Source: Rhodospirillaceae bacterium
Lineage (GTDB): Bacteria; Pseudomonadota; Alphaproteobacteria; Kiloniellales; DSM-21159
Length of the DNA: 64,000 bases
NCBI GenBank assembly: GCA_006969625.1
Contig: CP030885.1
Span: 3,173,430-3,237,429 of the forward strand
Direction of reading: 5' to 3'
Positions 1 to 8,171 of the stretch are shown piece by piece. Below the pieces are notes generated by a model. The model was not told the DNA's origin. It made no database searches and was given only the letters and a program-made list of their open reading frames with translations. Both the position numbers and the translations under genes were made by a program. Within the stretch, counting starts at the first letter, position 1. Each line of letters opens with the position of its first letter.

Positions 1-1
1 C

Positions 2-871
2 GCCCGCACCTACGCCTTCGAGCGGGTGCAAAGCCGCGACGTCGCCGAGCCGGCCGGCAATGCCGTACCCATCGTCCGCCACCCGGACGTGCGGCGCATG
101 CTGCTGACCATGAAGGCGCAGATCGAGGCGGCGCGCGGCCTGTCGTACTACGCGCTGGCCGGCCTCGACCGCGCCAATGCCGCCGGCGACGAAAAGGCGC
201 GTCAGCAGCAGCTCGTCGACACGGTGGAGCTGCTGACGCCGGTGGTGAAGGCCTGGGCCACCGACGTCGGGGTCGAGGTCGCCTCGCTGGGCGTCCAGGT
301 GCACGGCGGCATGGGTTTCATCGAGGAGACCGGCGCCGCCCAGTACCTGCGCGACGCACGCATCGCGCCGATCTACGAGGGGACCAACGGCATCCAGGCG
401 CTCGACCTGGTCAACCGCAAGGTCATCCGCCACCGCGGCTTCCCGGCGCGCAGCTTCGCCGCCACCGTGCGCCGCGAGGTCGAGGCCCTGGAAGCGCAGC
501 CCGGCGCCGACTTCGCCGACCTGCGCGGCGAGCTGCTGGCGGGCGCCGAGGCCCTCGAGGCCACCACCGACTGGCTGGTCGAGACCTGGGCGGCCGACCC
601 GCGCAAGACGGCTGCGGCCTCGACGCCCTACCTGCGCCTGCTCGGCATCCTCGGCGGCGGCTGGGCGCTGGCGCGCCAGGCCAATGCGGCCGCCCGAGAC
701 CTGGCCGCGGAGGACGGCGCCGCTGCCAATGGCGCGGGCCGCTTCCTCGAGGCCAAGATCAAGACGGCGCGCTTCTATGCCGATAACGTCCTGCCCCAGG
801 CGTCGGCGGCGACCGCCGCGGTGATCCGCGGCGCGGCCACCACGCTCGACCTCGACGACGCGGAGTTCTGA
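2..871 (+). CDS. acyl-CoA dehydrogenase, C-terminal part (5' end outside window)
   Basis: This FAD flavoenzyme oxidises an acyl-CoA to the 2-enoyl-CoA. The frame is open from the first bases, so the N-terminal and middle domains lie left of the window; a GTG at 26 is an internal Val codon rather than a start. About 289 residues are visible. They begin in the C-terminal helical domain and carry the family signature QVHGGMGFIEE followed by IYEGTNGIQA. They end in an extra helical extension of about 140 residues, as in the long (about 590 aa) DmdC-like acyl-CoA dehydrogenases with an acetyl-CoA dehydrogenase C-terminal-like domain. Substrate cannot be fixed from this part; methylmercaptopropionyl-CoA or a medium/long acyl-CoA are possible. 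Confidence 0.9.
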   Translation, partial: ARTYAFERVQSRDVAEPAGNAVPIVRHPDVRRMLLTMKAQIEAARGLSYYALAGLDRANAAGDEKARQQQLVDTVELLTPVVKAWATDVGVEVASLGVQVHGGMGFIEETGAAQYLRDARIAPIYEGTNGIQALDLVNRKVIRHRGFPARSFAATVRREVEALEAQPGADFADLRGELLAGAEALEATTDWLVETWAADPRKTAAASTPYLRLLGILGGGWALARQANAAARDLAAEDGAAANGAGRFLEAKIKTARFYADNVLPQASAATAAVIRGAATTLDLDDAEF

Positions 872-912
872 GCAGGCAACAGCTCTCGCGCACGAAGATA
901 GGGTCGTCGACG

Positions 913-1923
913 TCATACCCGTATCAGCGGCTGATGGGCGCAGCGGAACGAACCGCCTGCCATGCAGGGCACACGGTAGGGGATCCGGATCACCTCGAAA
1001 CGCCGCTCCTCCAGCGCCCGGGCGACGAAGTCCAACTCGGGCTCGGCCGGAACCACGACCGTACGGTCGTCGAGCACCAGGTTGTTGCAGGCCATGTGCG
1101 CCTTCGCCAGGGCCTTGGGCACGGCAAAGACGTCCCAGTCCTTCATGAAATCCGGCAGACCCTCGGGCAGCGCCTCCAGACTCGCCACGGCCACGCCCTC
1201 GCGCGGCGTCATCAGGACGCAGTCGAGGTGTGGAAACATCGGATCGATCGCCACGGTCTCGACCCGGTACTCCGGGCCGAGAACGTGCTGCAGCCAGCGC
1301 GCACCCTCGGGATTGCTGCAGCCGCCGGAATGGCCGACCAGGACGCGCCGGCCCAGCACGAAGACGTCGCCCCCTTCCAGGTAGCCCCAACCGGGCCCCT
1401 CGTTGGAGTCGTCGGCGCCGCCGTCCGGCTGCGCGAAGTAGCGGGCCCCCCGGTCCATCGTCCGGGCGAGGATCTCGCGGATGGCGAAGCGCTGGCGGCG
1501 GTGAAACAGGCTGCGCGGCGCCAGCTCGATGACGTTGTTGCCGATCGTCACGAAGGGGTCGCGCATCCAGCCGGTGGCAACACCGTGCTCCTCGCCACGC
1601 GGAAACTTGCGGTTGGCAGGACTGATCGGCCCGGCGACGTGCACCTTCACCCCCAGACGCTCGAGCAGGTCGATGGCGCCACGGATCTGGCCGCTGAACT
1701 CGGCGAAGAGCTCGGGATCGGCCTCCTTGACGTCGCGCCCCTGGTTCTTTGCCCAGAATTTCCCGAACCGTCCCTGGGCCCGCAGCTTCACGTCGCTCAG
1801 AAAGATCGGCAGCACCCAGGTGTCGGGCGAGCCGTAGACGCACTCCTTCAGCGTCGCCCACTCGGATTCTACATGGATCGGCTGCAGGGCGCGGGCGGGC
1901 CGCTCGGCCAGGGTCTGGCTCAT
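913..1923 (-). CDS. amidinotransferase-fold guanidino-group modifying enzyme
   Basis: Cytoplasmic enzyme of 336 aa in the amidinotransferase/arginine deiminase superfamily, which uses a Cys-His-Asp/Glu centre on guanidino substrates. Visible features are WMRDPFVTIGN near residue 119-129, a GGDVFVLG segment, FPHLDCVLMTP with the probable catalytic His, and a C-terminal GGSFRCAHQP with Cys328 as the likely nucleophile. The start is chosen at 1923 because GGAGGA lies just upstream; the open frame continues far upstream but runs through the LysR gene. Whether it transfers an amidino group (as glycine or inosamine-phosphate amidinotransferases do) or hydrolyses it (as a deiminase) cannot be decided. 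It lies downstream of a LysR gene on the same strand and opposite an amino-acid importer and an M20 hydrolase. Confidence 0.82.
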   Translation of the reverse strand: MSQTLAERPARALQPIHVESEWATLKECVYGSPDTWVLPIFLSDVKLRAQGRFGKFWAKNQGRDVKEADPELFAEFSGQIRGAIDLLERLGVKVHVAGPISPANRKFPRGEEHGVATGWMRDPFVTIGNNVIELAPRSLFHRRQRFAIREILARTMDRGARYFAQPDGGADDSNEGPGWGYLEGGDVFVLGRRVLVGHSGGCSNPEGARWLQHVLGPEYRVETVAIDPMFPHLDCVLMTPREGVAVASLEALPEGLPDFMKDWDVFAVPKALAKAHMACNNLVLDDRTVVVPAEPELDFVARALEERRFEVIRIPYRVPCMAGGSFRCAHQPLIRV

Positions 1924-2042
1924 CGGATCCTCCTCCGGGGTCTTCGTTCGTGCCAGTCTAGCCGCGGGTCTAGGCGGCAACAGCGCGAAGAGCGCAAGCA
2001 CGCTTGCGTCCGGAGGAAATCCGGGCGCCCAGCACCGGAGGA

Positions 2043-2948
2043 TCAACGGCCGAAGCAGTTCAGCAGCGCATGGATGGCGCGCAGATTGGCGGCATCCTTG
2101 CGGTAGACGAAGTGGAAGGGGACGTTGAGCGGGGTATGCGGCGTCGGAAGCTGCACGAGATCCGCGACATCCGCAGCCTTGACGAAGTGAGCCGGCAGGA
2201 TCGCGCAACCGACGCCGGCCAGCACGGCGGCAAGGATCGATTCGAGCGTGCTGCCACGCGCCGCCACCTGCAGGCGATAGCTCGCCTCGAAGGCCGCGAA
2301 GGCGTCCGCGCGGTAGTCGCGCGCGATGTAGGGAATTGGCTTGGCATCCCGACCTGGCGACTGCGACAGGCCCGCCTGGGTCAAATCGAGGTATGGAGAG
2401 CGACGGCTCATGTAGAGATGATGGCGCTCGACGAAGACGGGGACGTACTCCAGTGCCGGCAACCATTCGGGCTGTCCGGTGATGCCGATGTCGATGCGGC
2501 GCTCGCGCACCTGCACGTCGATGACGGCGGCCGTGTGGACGCTGACGTTGATGAGCATGTCCGGAAACATCCGGTGCATCTCCGACAGGGCGGCGACGAT
2601 CCCGGCCTCGGGGTTGGTGATGACGTTGTCGATGACGCCCAGATTGAAGCCGCCGCCGAGCGTCCGCCGCGTGCTCTGGATCGTCTGTTCGAAGGACTGG
2701 AGTTCGGAAAACAGCCGGGTCGCCGCCTTGTGCAGATCGGCGCCCTGGGGCGTCAGCGAGAAGCCCGAGCGGCCGCGCCGGCAAACCTGGAAGCCAAGAC
2801 GCTGCTCCAGAGACGAGAGGTCGCGGCTGACGGTAGACAGGCTCGCCCCCAGCCGGTAGGCGGCGGCGGAGACTCCGCCGTGCTCGACGACGGCCATGAA
2901 GGTCCTGAGCTGACGCAGGTCGAAGGTGGACAGGGCGAAGGAGGCCAT
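2043..2948 (-). CDS. LysR-family transcriptional regulator
   Basis: A 301-aa DNA-binding regulator with an N-terminal winged HTH (about residues 9-67, containing LRQLRTFMAVVEHGG and STVSRDLSSLEQRLG) and a C-terminal periplasmic-binding-like effector domain. It is divergent from the amino-acid ABC transporter at 3100 and upstream of the amidinotransferase-like gene, so control of one or both is the natural inference. A 28-bp inverted repeat lies 8 bp upstream of its start, in the position expected for an autoregulatory LysR site. The inducer is unknown; an amino acid or guanidino compound would fit the neighbours. Confidence 0.9.
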   Translation of the reverse strand: MASFALSTFDLRQLRTFMAVVEHGGVSAAAYRLGASLSTVSRDLSSLEQRLGFQVCRRGRSGFSLTPQGADLHKAATRLFSELQSFEQTIQSTRRTLGGGFNLGVIDNVITNPEAGIVAALSEMHRMFPDMLINVSVHTAAVIDVQVRERRIDIGITGQPEWLPALEYVPVFVERHHLYMSRRSPYLDLTQAGLSQSPGRDAKPIPYIARDYRADAFAAFEASYRLQVAARGSTLESILAAVLAGVGCAILPAHFVKAADVADLVQLPTPHTPLNVPFHFVYRKDAANLRAIHALLNCFGR

Positions 2949-2955
2949 CCGAACG

Positions 2956-2983
2956 GCTCACTTGCAGGGTTCGGCAAGTGAGC
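2956..2983. promoter_or_regulatory. inverted repeat, probable LysR operator
   Basis: Perfect 10-bp arms GCTCACTTGC and GCAAGTGAGC are separated by 8 bp, located between the divergent LysR gene and the ABC transporter genes. Placement and dyad form fit a LysR-type binding site; binding is inferred. Confidence 0.6.
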
Positions 2984-3099
2984 TAACCACCTTCCGGCTT
3001 CATCGGCAATCGTGCGGCGCGTAGCGTATCGGGGCAGGAAACCAAGCAAGCGCTCGGCTCGGCCGCACGGCGGACGGCCCGGCAGAATGGGGGCAAACG

Positions 3100-3942
3100 A
3101 TGATCAAGACGCTGATTGCACTTGCGCTGGCGGGCACCGTTCTAGCCGGCCCGGCCTTCTCGCAGGACACGCTCGAAAGGATCAAGGCGTCTGGCAAGAT
3201 GACCGTCGCCACCGAGGCCGCCTTCAAGCCGTTCGAGTACGTCGAGGACGGCGAGATCGTCGGCTTCGGCGCCGAGCTGCTGGCCGAGTTCCGGAAAGAC
3301 CTGGGCGATGTCGAGGTCGAGCAGCTCGACCTGCCGTTCCAGGGCATCCTCGCCGGCCTGGCCGCGGGCCAGTACGACCTGGTCGCCACGTCGGTCGCCC
3401 CCAATCCCGAGCGCGCCAAGACCTACGCCTTTTCCCGCCCCTTCGCGACGATCGAGAACGTCGTCGTCGTGCCGCTCGACGACGACTCGGTCACCCAGCT
3501 CTCCGATCTGAACGGCCTGCTGGTCGGAAGCCAGCTCGGCAGCTCCACCGAGGCGATCGCGCGGGAGATCGACGAGACGTTGAAGGCGGAAGGCGGCAGC
3601 GGCTTCGAGGATCTGCGGCTGTACCAGACCTTCCCCGATACCGCCTTCGCGCTGCGCTCCGGCCAGGTCGACGCGATCGTGATCGGCTCGACGACGGCCG
3701 GCGAGTTCATGAACGCTTCGCCCGACACCTTCAAGGTCGCGCTGAGCTACGGCGATCCGGTGTACCTGACCTGGGTCACCCGTCCGGAAGACAGGGACCT
3801 GCTGGCCGCCCTGGACGCGACGATCGCCCGGCTGGCCGACAGCGGGCAGCTTTCCGAGATGCAGAAGAAGTGGATCGGCGTCACTTCGGAAAGCCCCGAA
3901 AGCGGCTACCTGCCGGAAGGCGCCGTGCAGCTCCAGCCGTAG
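3100..3942 (+). CDS. amino-acid ABC transporter, periplasmic substrate-binding protein
   Basis: A 280-aa secreted solute-binding protein of family 3 (polar amino-acid type). The first about 22 residues form a signal peptide (MIKTLIALALAGTVLAGPAFSQ). The mature part shows the family pattern KMTVATEAAFKPFEYV near its N terminus and a bilobed-domain length. It captures a substrate in the periplasm and hands it to the two permeases encoded just downstream (21-bp gap). Exact ligand is not readable; the neighbouring amidinotransferase-like enzyme and carbamoylase-type hydrolase suggest an arginine-like, guanidino or ureido acid. Confidence 0.92.
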   Translation: MIKTLIALALAGTVLAGPAFSQDTLERIKASGKMTVATEAAFKPFEYVEDGEIVGFGAELLAEFRKDLGDVEVEQLDLPFQGILAGLAAGQYDLVATSVAPNPERAKTYAFSRPFATIENVVVVPLDDDSVTQLSDLNGLLVGSQLGSSTEAIAREIDETLKAEGGSGFEDLRLYQTFPDTAFALRSGQVDAIVIGSTTAGEFMNASPDTFKVALSYGDPVYLTWVTRPEDRDLLAALDATIARLADSGQLSEMQKKWIGVTSESPESGYLPEGAVQLQP

Positions 3943-3963
3943 TCGAATCGCAACGTCGCCACC

Positions 3964-4629
3964 ATGGCCTTGGCCGCCAGGATCGTCGAGACCGTACCGC
4001 TTCTGCTGGACGGCCTCGCGATCACGGTGGCGATTTGTGGCCTCGCGACGCTTCTGGGACTGCTGCTGTCGATCCTGATTCTGGTCGCGCGGCGGTCCGG
4101 ACTGCGATGGCTGCGCTGGGGCGCGGTCGGCTTCGTCTCGCTGATGCGCGGCCTGCCGATCGTGGTGTTGGTCTTTCTGCTCTACTTCGGCGTTCCCGCC
4201 CTGCTCGACCTGGGCCGCGTCTCCGCGTTCTGGATCGGCGTGCTCGCCCTCGGCCTGAACGGCGGTGCCTTCCTGTCCGAGGTTCTGCGCGGCGCCATCG
4301 CCCGTCTGCCCGCGGGCCAATCCGAGTCCGCCCTGGCCCTCGGCCTCGGGCGCGTCCAGACATGGCGGCTGGTGTTGGTGCCGCAGCTCCTGCCTGTGGC
4401 CCTCCCCGCACTGGCCGGGGAGGTGGGCTTCCTGATCAAGGCCTCGCCGGTGCTCTCGCTGATCACCGTCGTCGACCTGACCCGCCGCTCCCAACAGGTC
4501 ACCATGCAGACCTTCGACCCACTGGTACCGCTGATCGCCGCCGCGTTGCTCTATTTCGTCCTGATCGGGAGCGTCGCGCTCTTCTCGCGCTGGCTCGAAC
4601 AACGCCTGCAGCGCCGGATCGCCGGATGA
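3964..4629 (+). CDS. amino-acid ABC transporter permease (first)
   Basis: A 221-aa inner-membrane permease of the HisMQ type with about five hydrophobic helices and the ATPase-contact loop near residues 110-140 (EVLRGAIARLPAGQSESALALG). It should pair with the next permease to form the heteromeric channel for the binding protein upstream. The stop overlaps the start of the next gene in an ATGA arrangement, which indicates translational coupling. No ATP-binding subunit gene follows. Confidence 0.9.
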   Translation: MALAARIVETVPLLLDGLAITVAICGLATLLGLLLSILILVARRSGLRWLRWGAVGFVSLMRGLPIVVLVFLLYFGVPALLDLGRVSAFWIGVLALGLNGGAFLSEVLRGAIARLPAGQSESALALGLGRVQTWRLVLVPQLLPVALPALAGEVGFLIKASPVLSLITVVDLTRRSQQVTMQTFDPLVPLIAAALLYFVLIGSVALFSRWLEQRLQRRIAG

Positions 4630-5279
4630 TCGGCCTGCTGTCCGACTACGGGGACGTCATCCTGGGCGGCCTGCTGGGGACGGTGGCCATCGTCGGTATC
4701 GGGTTCCTGGTCGGCGGTCTCGCCGGCATCCTGCTAGCCTTTCCCTTGATGTCGCGCCTCAGGCTGCTGCGCTGGCCGGCCCGCAGCCTCGTCGAGCTGA
4801 TCCGCAACACGCCGTTTCTGATCCAGGCGATGCTGCTTTTCGCCGCCTTCGGCGTTCTGCGCCTACGCCTCGATCCGACGCTAGTCGGTACGCTCTCCGT
4901 CGCCATCTACACCTCCGCCTACATGGCGGAGATCGTCCGCGGCGCGATGCACTCGATCCCGCGCGGCCAGACCGACGCGGCAGCCGCCCTGGGGCTGCCG
5001 GCGCTGCTCCGCTTCCGCCTGGTCATTCTGCCGCAGCTCGTCCCCTTCGCGCTGCCCGCCAGCGTCAACCTGCTGGCCACCGTCGCCAAGGAATCCGCCT
5101 TCCTGTCCGCCGTCTCGGTCGCCGAATTGACCTATGCCGGTCAGGTGGTGATCGCCCAGACATTCCGGGTCTTCGAGGTCTGGGCCATTGTCGGCACGCT
5201 CTATCTGCTGTTGGTCCTGACGGTCCTGACGGCGGCGCAGCGGCTGGAGCGTCGCATGCGCTGGGTCAGGCCGACGTAG
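4626..5279 (+). CDS. amino-acid ABC transporter permease (second)
   Basis: A 217-aa HisMQ-type inner-membrane permease. The ATG lies within the stop of the preceding permease (ATGA overlap). It contains the typical N-terminal transmembrane segments, LIRNTPFLIQAMLLF, and the coupling loop EIVRGAMHSIPRGQTDAAAALG. With the upstream permease and binding protein it makes an importer lacking only the ATPase, which must be supplied from another locus. It is followed 33 bp later by the M20 hydrolase gene in the same direction. Confidence 0.9.
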   Translation: MIGLLSDYGDVILGGLLGTVAIVGIGFLVGGLAGILLAFPLMSRLRLLRWPARSLVELIRNTPFLIQAMLLFAAFGVLRLRLDPTLVGTLSVAIYTSAYMAEIVRGAMHSIPRGQTDAAAALGLPALLRFRLVILPQLVPFALPASVNLLATVAKESAFLSAVSVAELTYAGQVVIAQTFRVFEVWAIVGTLYLLLVLTVLTAAQRLERRMRWVRPT

Positions 5280-5312
5280 AGTTCACACCGGAAAACGCGC
5301 TAGAGAACGCCC

Positions 5313-6518
5313 ATGAGCGATATCCGCATTGATCCCGACCGCCTGCTGGCCGATCTCGACACCCTGCGCAGCTTCGGCCAGTGCGAGACGGGCGTCGTCC
5401 GCCCGGCCTATTCGGAGGCCGAACTGGCGGCCCGCGGCTGGCTGGCCGAGCGCCTGCGGGCGGCCGGGCTGGAGGTAGCGGTCGACCCGGTCGGCAACCT
5501 CTTCGGCCTGCCGCGGAGCGACGCACCCTGCCTGCTGGTCGGCTCGCACTCCGACAGCCAGCCGGAGGGCGGCTGGCTCGACGGCGCCTATGGCGTGATC
5601 GCCGGCCTGGAGGTGGCGCGCGCCAGCCGGGAGAGCGGCGGACCGCCGATCGCCGTGGTCTCCTTCCAGGACGAGGAGGGGCGCTTTACCACCCTGACCG
5701 GCAGCAGCGTCTGGGCCGGGCAGATGTCGCTGGAGGAAGCGCGCCGGCTGACCGACAACGCCGGCCGGACCCTCGCCGAGGTCTGCCGTCAGCCGCAGGG
5801 CCTGCCGGCGCCGGTCGCGGTGGCGCCGGACCGCTTCCGCGCCTTCCTGGAGATCCACATCGAGCAGGGCCCGGTGCTCGACACCAGCGGCGAGAAGATC
5901 GGCGTGGTCGAGAGCATCGTCGGCATCCGCAGCGAGCGCTTACGCTTCACCGGCCAACAGAACCATGCCGGTACGACGCCGATGCACCTGCGCCATGACG
6001 CCGTGCAGGGCTTCGTGCGCTTTGCCGAGCGGCTGAATGCGCGCTTCGCCGAGGTGGTCACGCCGGCTACCGTCTGGACCGTCGGGCACGTCGCGGTCCA
6101 TCCAAATGCGAGCTCCATCGTGCCGGGGCGGGTCGACTTTACGGTGCAGTGGCGCGACGCCGAGACCGCGCGCCTGGACGCCATGACGGAGATCGTGCGG
6201 CGCACCGCCGAGGATGTCGCCGGCGAGATGGGGCTGGGCCACGAGCGCTCGAGCTACGCGACCATCCCGCCCAGCGCCTGCGATCCCGGCCTGATCGAGA
6301 TCCTGGCGGAGGCCGCCGAGGCGACGGCCCCCGGCAAGTGGCGGCGCATGCCCTCCGGCGCGCTGCACGACGCCGCCAACGCCGCGCACCGCATGCCGAT
6401 GGCGATGCTCTTCGTGCCCTCCAAGGGCGGCATCAGCCACAGCTTCGCCGAGGACACCGAGCGCGCCGACCTGGTGCTCGGCGCCCAGGCCTTGGCCCGC
6501 GCCGCGGCCCGGGTGTGA
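5313..6518 (+). CDS. M20-family Zn-dependent amidase (N-carbamoyl-amino acid hydrolase / allantoate amidohydrolase type)
   Basis: A 401-aa binuclear metallohydrolase that cleaves C-N bonds of ureido compounds such as N-carbamoyl-L-amino acids, allantoate or ureidoglycolate. Metal-ligand motifs are visible: SHSDSQPEGG (His79), WLDGAYG (Asp90), QDEEGRF (Glu near 121) and EIHIEQGPVLD. The dimerisation-domain motif NHAGTTPM is present near residue 218. It sits 33 bp after the ABC permeases, in probable operon, so it may act on the imported compound or on its product. Substrate specificity cannot be read with certainty. Confidence 0.88.
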   Translation: MSDIRIDPDRLLADLDTLRSFGQCETGVVRPAYSEAELAARGWLAERLRAAGLEVAVDPVGNLFGLPRSDAPCLLVGSHSDSQPEGGWLDGAYGVIAGLEVARASRESGGPPIAVVSFQDEEGRFTTLTGSSVWAGQMSLEEARRLTDNAGRTLAEVCRQPQGLPAPVAVAPDRFRAFLEIHIEQGPVLDTSGEKIGVVESIVGIRSERLRFTGQQNHAGTTPMHLRHDAVQGFVRFAERLNARFAEVVTPATVWTVGHVAVHPNASSIVPGRVDFTVQWRDAETARLDAMTEIVRRTAEDVAGEMGLGHERSSYATIPPSACDPGLIEILAEAAEATAPGKWRRMPSGALHDAANAAHRMPMAMLFVPSKGGISHSFAEDTERADLVLGAQALARAAARV

Positions 6519-6522
6519 GCCG

Positions 6523-6632
6523 CTGAAGGACCTCCTTCGAGACGGCCGCCGCGCGGCCTCCTCAGGATGAAGGAACAGACAAACCCTTCATCCTGAGCCG
6601 CGGGCACAGCCCGCGAATCGAAGGATCTTCAG
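6523..6632. repeat. REP/BIME-like palindromic repeat between convergent genes
   Basis: About 110 bp made of nested hairpins: outer arms CTGAAG/CTTCAG with CCTTCGA/TCGAAGG, inner perfect arms CTCAGGATGAAGG and CCTTCATCCTGAG, and two small GC hairpins (GGCCGC/GCGGCC and CGCGGGC/GCCCGCG). It fills the gap between two convergent genes. The TCATCCTGAGG and CGAAGGAT words resemble dispersed repeats known from many alphaproteobacterial genomes; copy number here cannot be checked. The stop codon of the ligase gene (6629-6631) lies inside its right arm. Confidence 0.75.
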
Positions 6633-8161
6633 GCGTCTTTCGGAGCTTCGCACTTCTCCACCAGCGCCCGGACCGCGCGCCTGAGGACCTTGCCGACCGG
6701 ACTGCGCGGGAGTTGCGGCAGGACGCTGATCTCCTTCGGCGCCTTGACCGAGCCCACCTGCTGCTTGCTCCAGGCGATCAGCGCCTCCGGCGCCAGGGTA
6801 CTGCCGGGCCTGAGGCTGACGGCGGCGCAGACACGCTCCCCCCACTTCTCGTCCGGCCGGCCGAAGACGCAGGCCTCGGCGACCTCCGGGTGGCGCACCA
6901 GCGCGTCCTCGACCTCGGCGGGGTAGACGTTGAAGCCGCCGCTGATCACCAGGTCTTTCAGACGGTCCTTGATGAAGAGAGTGTCGCGCGCATCGAGCAG
7001 GCCGAGGTCGCCGGTGTGCAGCCAGCCGTCGACCAGGGCCTTGGCCGTCTCCTCGGGATCGTCCAGGTAGCCGCTCATCACCAGGTCGCCGCGCACGACG
7101 ATCTCGCCGGTCTCGCCGGCCGGCAGCGGCCGCCGTTCCTGGTCCAGGATAGCGACCCGCGTCAGCAGCGTCGGCCGGCCGACCGAGGCCAGGTTGGCTT
7201 CCTGTGCCATCTCCGGCCCAGTGGCGATGGCGATCATCTGGGGCGCCTCGGTCTGACCGTAGCTGGTGCCGACCACAGGGCCGAAGACCGCCTGCGCCTG
7301 GCGGATGCGCTCGGGCGGCATGGGCGCCCCGCCGTAGACCAGGTGGCGCAGTGCCGGGAAGCGCTGCTCGCCCACGCCGGGCACCTCCATCAAGGCATAG
7401 AGCAGGGTCGGCGGCACGAACGTCAGGCTGGCGTGGCTCCGGGCGAAGGCCTCGACGATCCCGGCCGGCTTCGGCGGGCCGTCGAGGAAGACCAGGGCGC
7501 CGCCGGCCATCAGCAGCGGCGTGATATAGCAGGAGGCCGCATGGGTCATCGGCGTCGCCATCAGGTAGCGGTCGGCCGCCGTCAGCCCCATGGCGTGGAC
7601 GGCCGAGACGGCGCCGGCGACCCAGGCGCCGAGCGGCTGCAACACGCCCTTCGGCCGACCGCTGGTACCGCCGGTGAACTTGATCGCCTGGGTCTCGCTG
7701 AGGTCGCGCGCGCGACGCACCGGCTGCCGGCCGGCGTTTGCCGCGATCAGCCCGGCGAGCGTGTCGCCCGCACTGGTCGCACTCTCGGTGGCGCCGAGCA
7801 GCAGCGGCACTTCCTCCGGCCGGGTGAAGCGGTCCAGGCAGGCATCGTCGGCGATCAGCAGGCCGGCTCGGGCCATGGCGATCTTGCCGTCCAGCTCCGC
7901 CCGGCCGTCGCGCGGATTGAGCGGCACCCAGACCTTGCCGGCGGCCAGCGTCGCCAGGATGGCGAGCAGGTGCTCGACCGTCACCTCCGCGCAGACGCCG
8001 ACGCGGCTGCCCGGCGCCGGGTCGAGCCCCTGCAGTGCCGCCGCCAGGGCATCGACCCGCCTGGCCAGCTCGGCGTAGGACCAGATTTCCTGCGGCATGA
8101 CGACTGCCGGCGCCTCGGGGTGCCGCACCGCGCCGCGATAGAGGTAGTCGATCGGCTGCAT
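6629..8161 (-). CDS. AMP-forming carboxylic acid-CoA ligase
   Basis: A 510-aa ANL-superfamily enzyme that activates a carboxylic acid to an acyl-CoA through an acyl-adenylate. The phosphate-binding motif IKFTGGTSGRPKGV lies near residue 155, GTSYGQTEAP marks the adenylate core, and the C-terminal ISGGFNVYPAEVE and PRSPVGKVLRR motifs include the catalytic Lys. The start is placed at 8161 (MQPIDYLYRG), 10 bp after the stop of the 3-hydroxyacyl-CoA dehydrogenase gene, so the two form an operon for acid activation and oxidation. Substrate unknown; its length fits short/medium-chain or aromatic acid ligases. Confidence 0.88.
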   Translation of the reverse strand: MQPIDYLYRGAVRHPEAPAVVMPQEIWSYAELARRVDALAAALQGLDPAPGSRVGVCAEVTVEHLLAILATLAAGKVWVPLNPRDGRAELDGKIAMARAGLLIADDACLDRFTRPEEVPLLLGATESATSAGDTLAGLIAANAGRQPVRRARDLSETQAIKFTGGTSGRPKGVLQPLGAWVAGAVSAVHAMGLTAADRYLMATPMTHAASCYITPLLMAGGALVFLDGPPKPAGIVEAFARSHASLTFVPPTLLYALMEVPGVGEQRFPALRHLVYGGAPMPPERIRQAQAVFGPVVGTSYGQTEAPQMIAIATGPEMAQEANLASVGRPTLLTRVAILDQERRPLPAGETGEIVVRGDLVMSGYLDDPEETAKALVDGWLHTGDLGLLDARDTLFIKDRLKDLVISGGFNVYPAEVEDALVRHPEVAEACVFGRPDEKWGERVCAAVSLRPGSTLAPEALIAWSKQQVGSVKAPKEISVLPQLPRSPVGKVLRRAVRALVEKCEAPKDA

Positions 8162-8171
8162 GGCGATGGCC

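Noticed and set aside
26-28. GTG as start codon of the first gene
   Set aside because: The frame continues upstream to the window edge with acyl-CoA dehydrogenase-like sequence, so the gene is truncated.
913-2961. Single minus-strand frame spanning both the LysR gene region and the amidinotransferase-like gene (682 codons)
   Set aside because: Only the part below 1923 has family sequence; the upstream part is an out-of-frame reading of the LysR gene.
3012-5279. 755-codon plus-strand frame across the binding protein and permeases
   Set aside because: Only the last 217 codons match a permease; the earlier part is Arg/Pro-rich shadow of the real genes in other frames.
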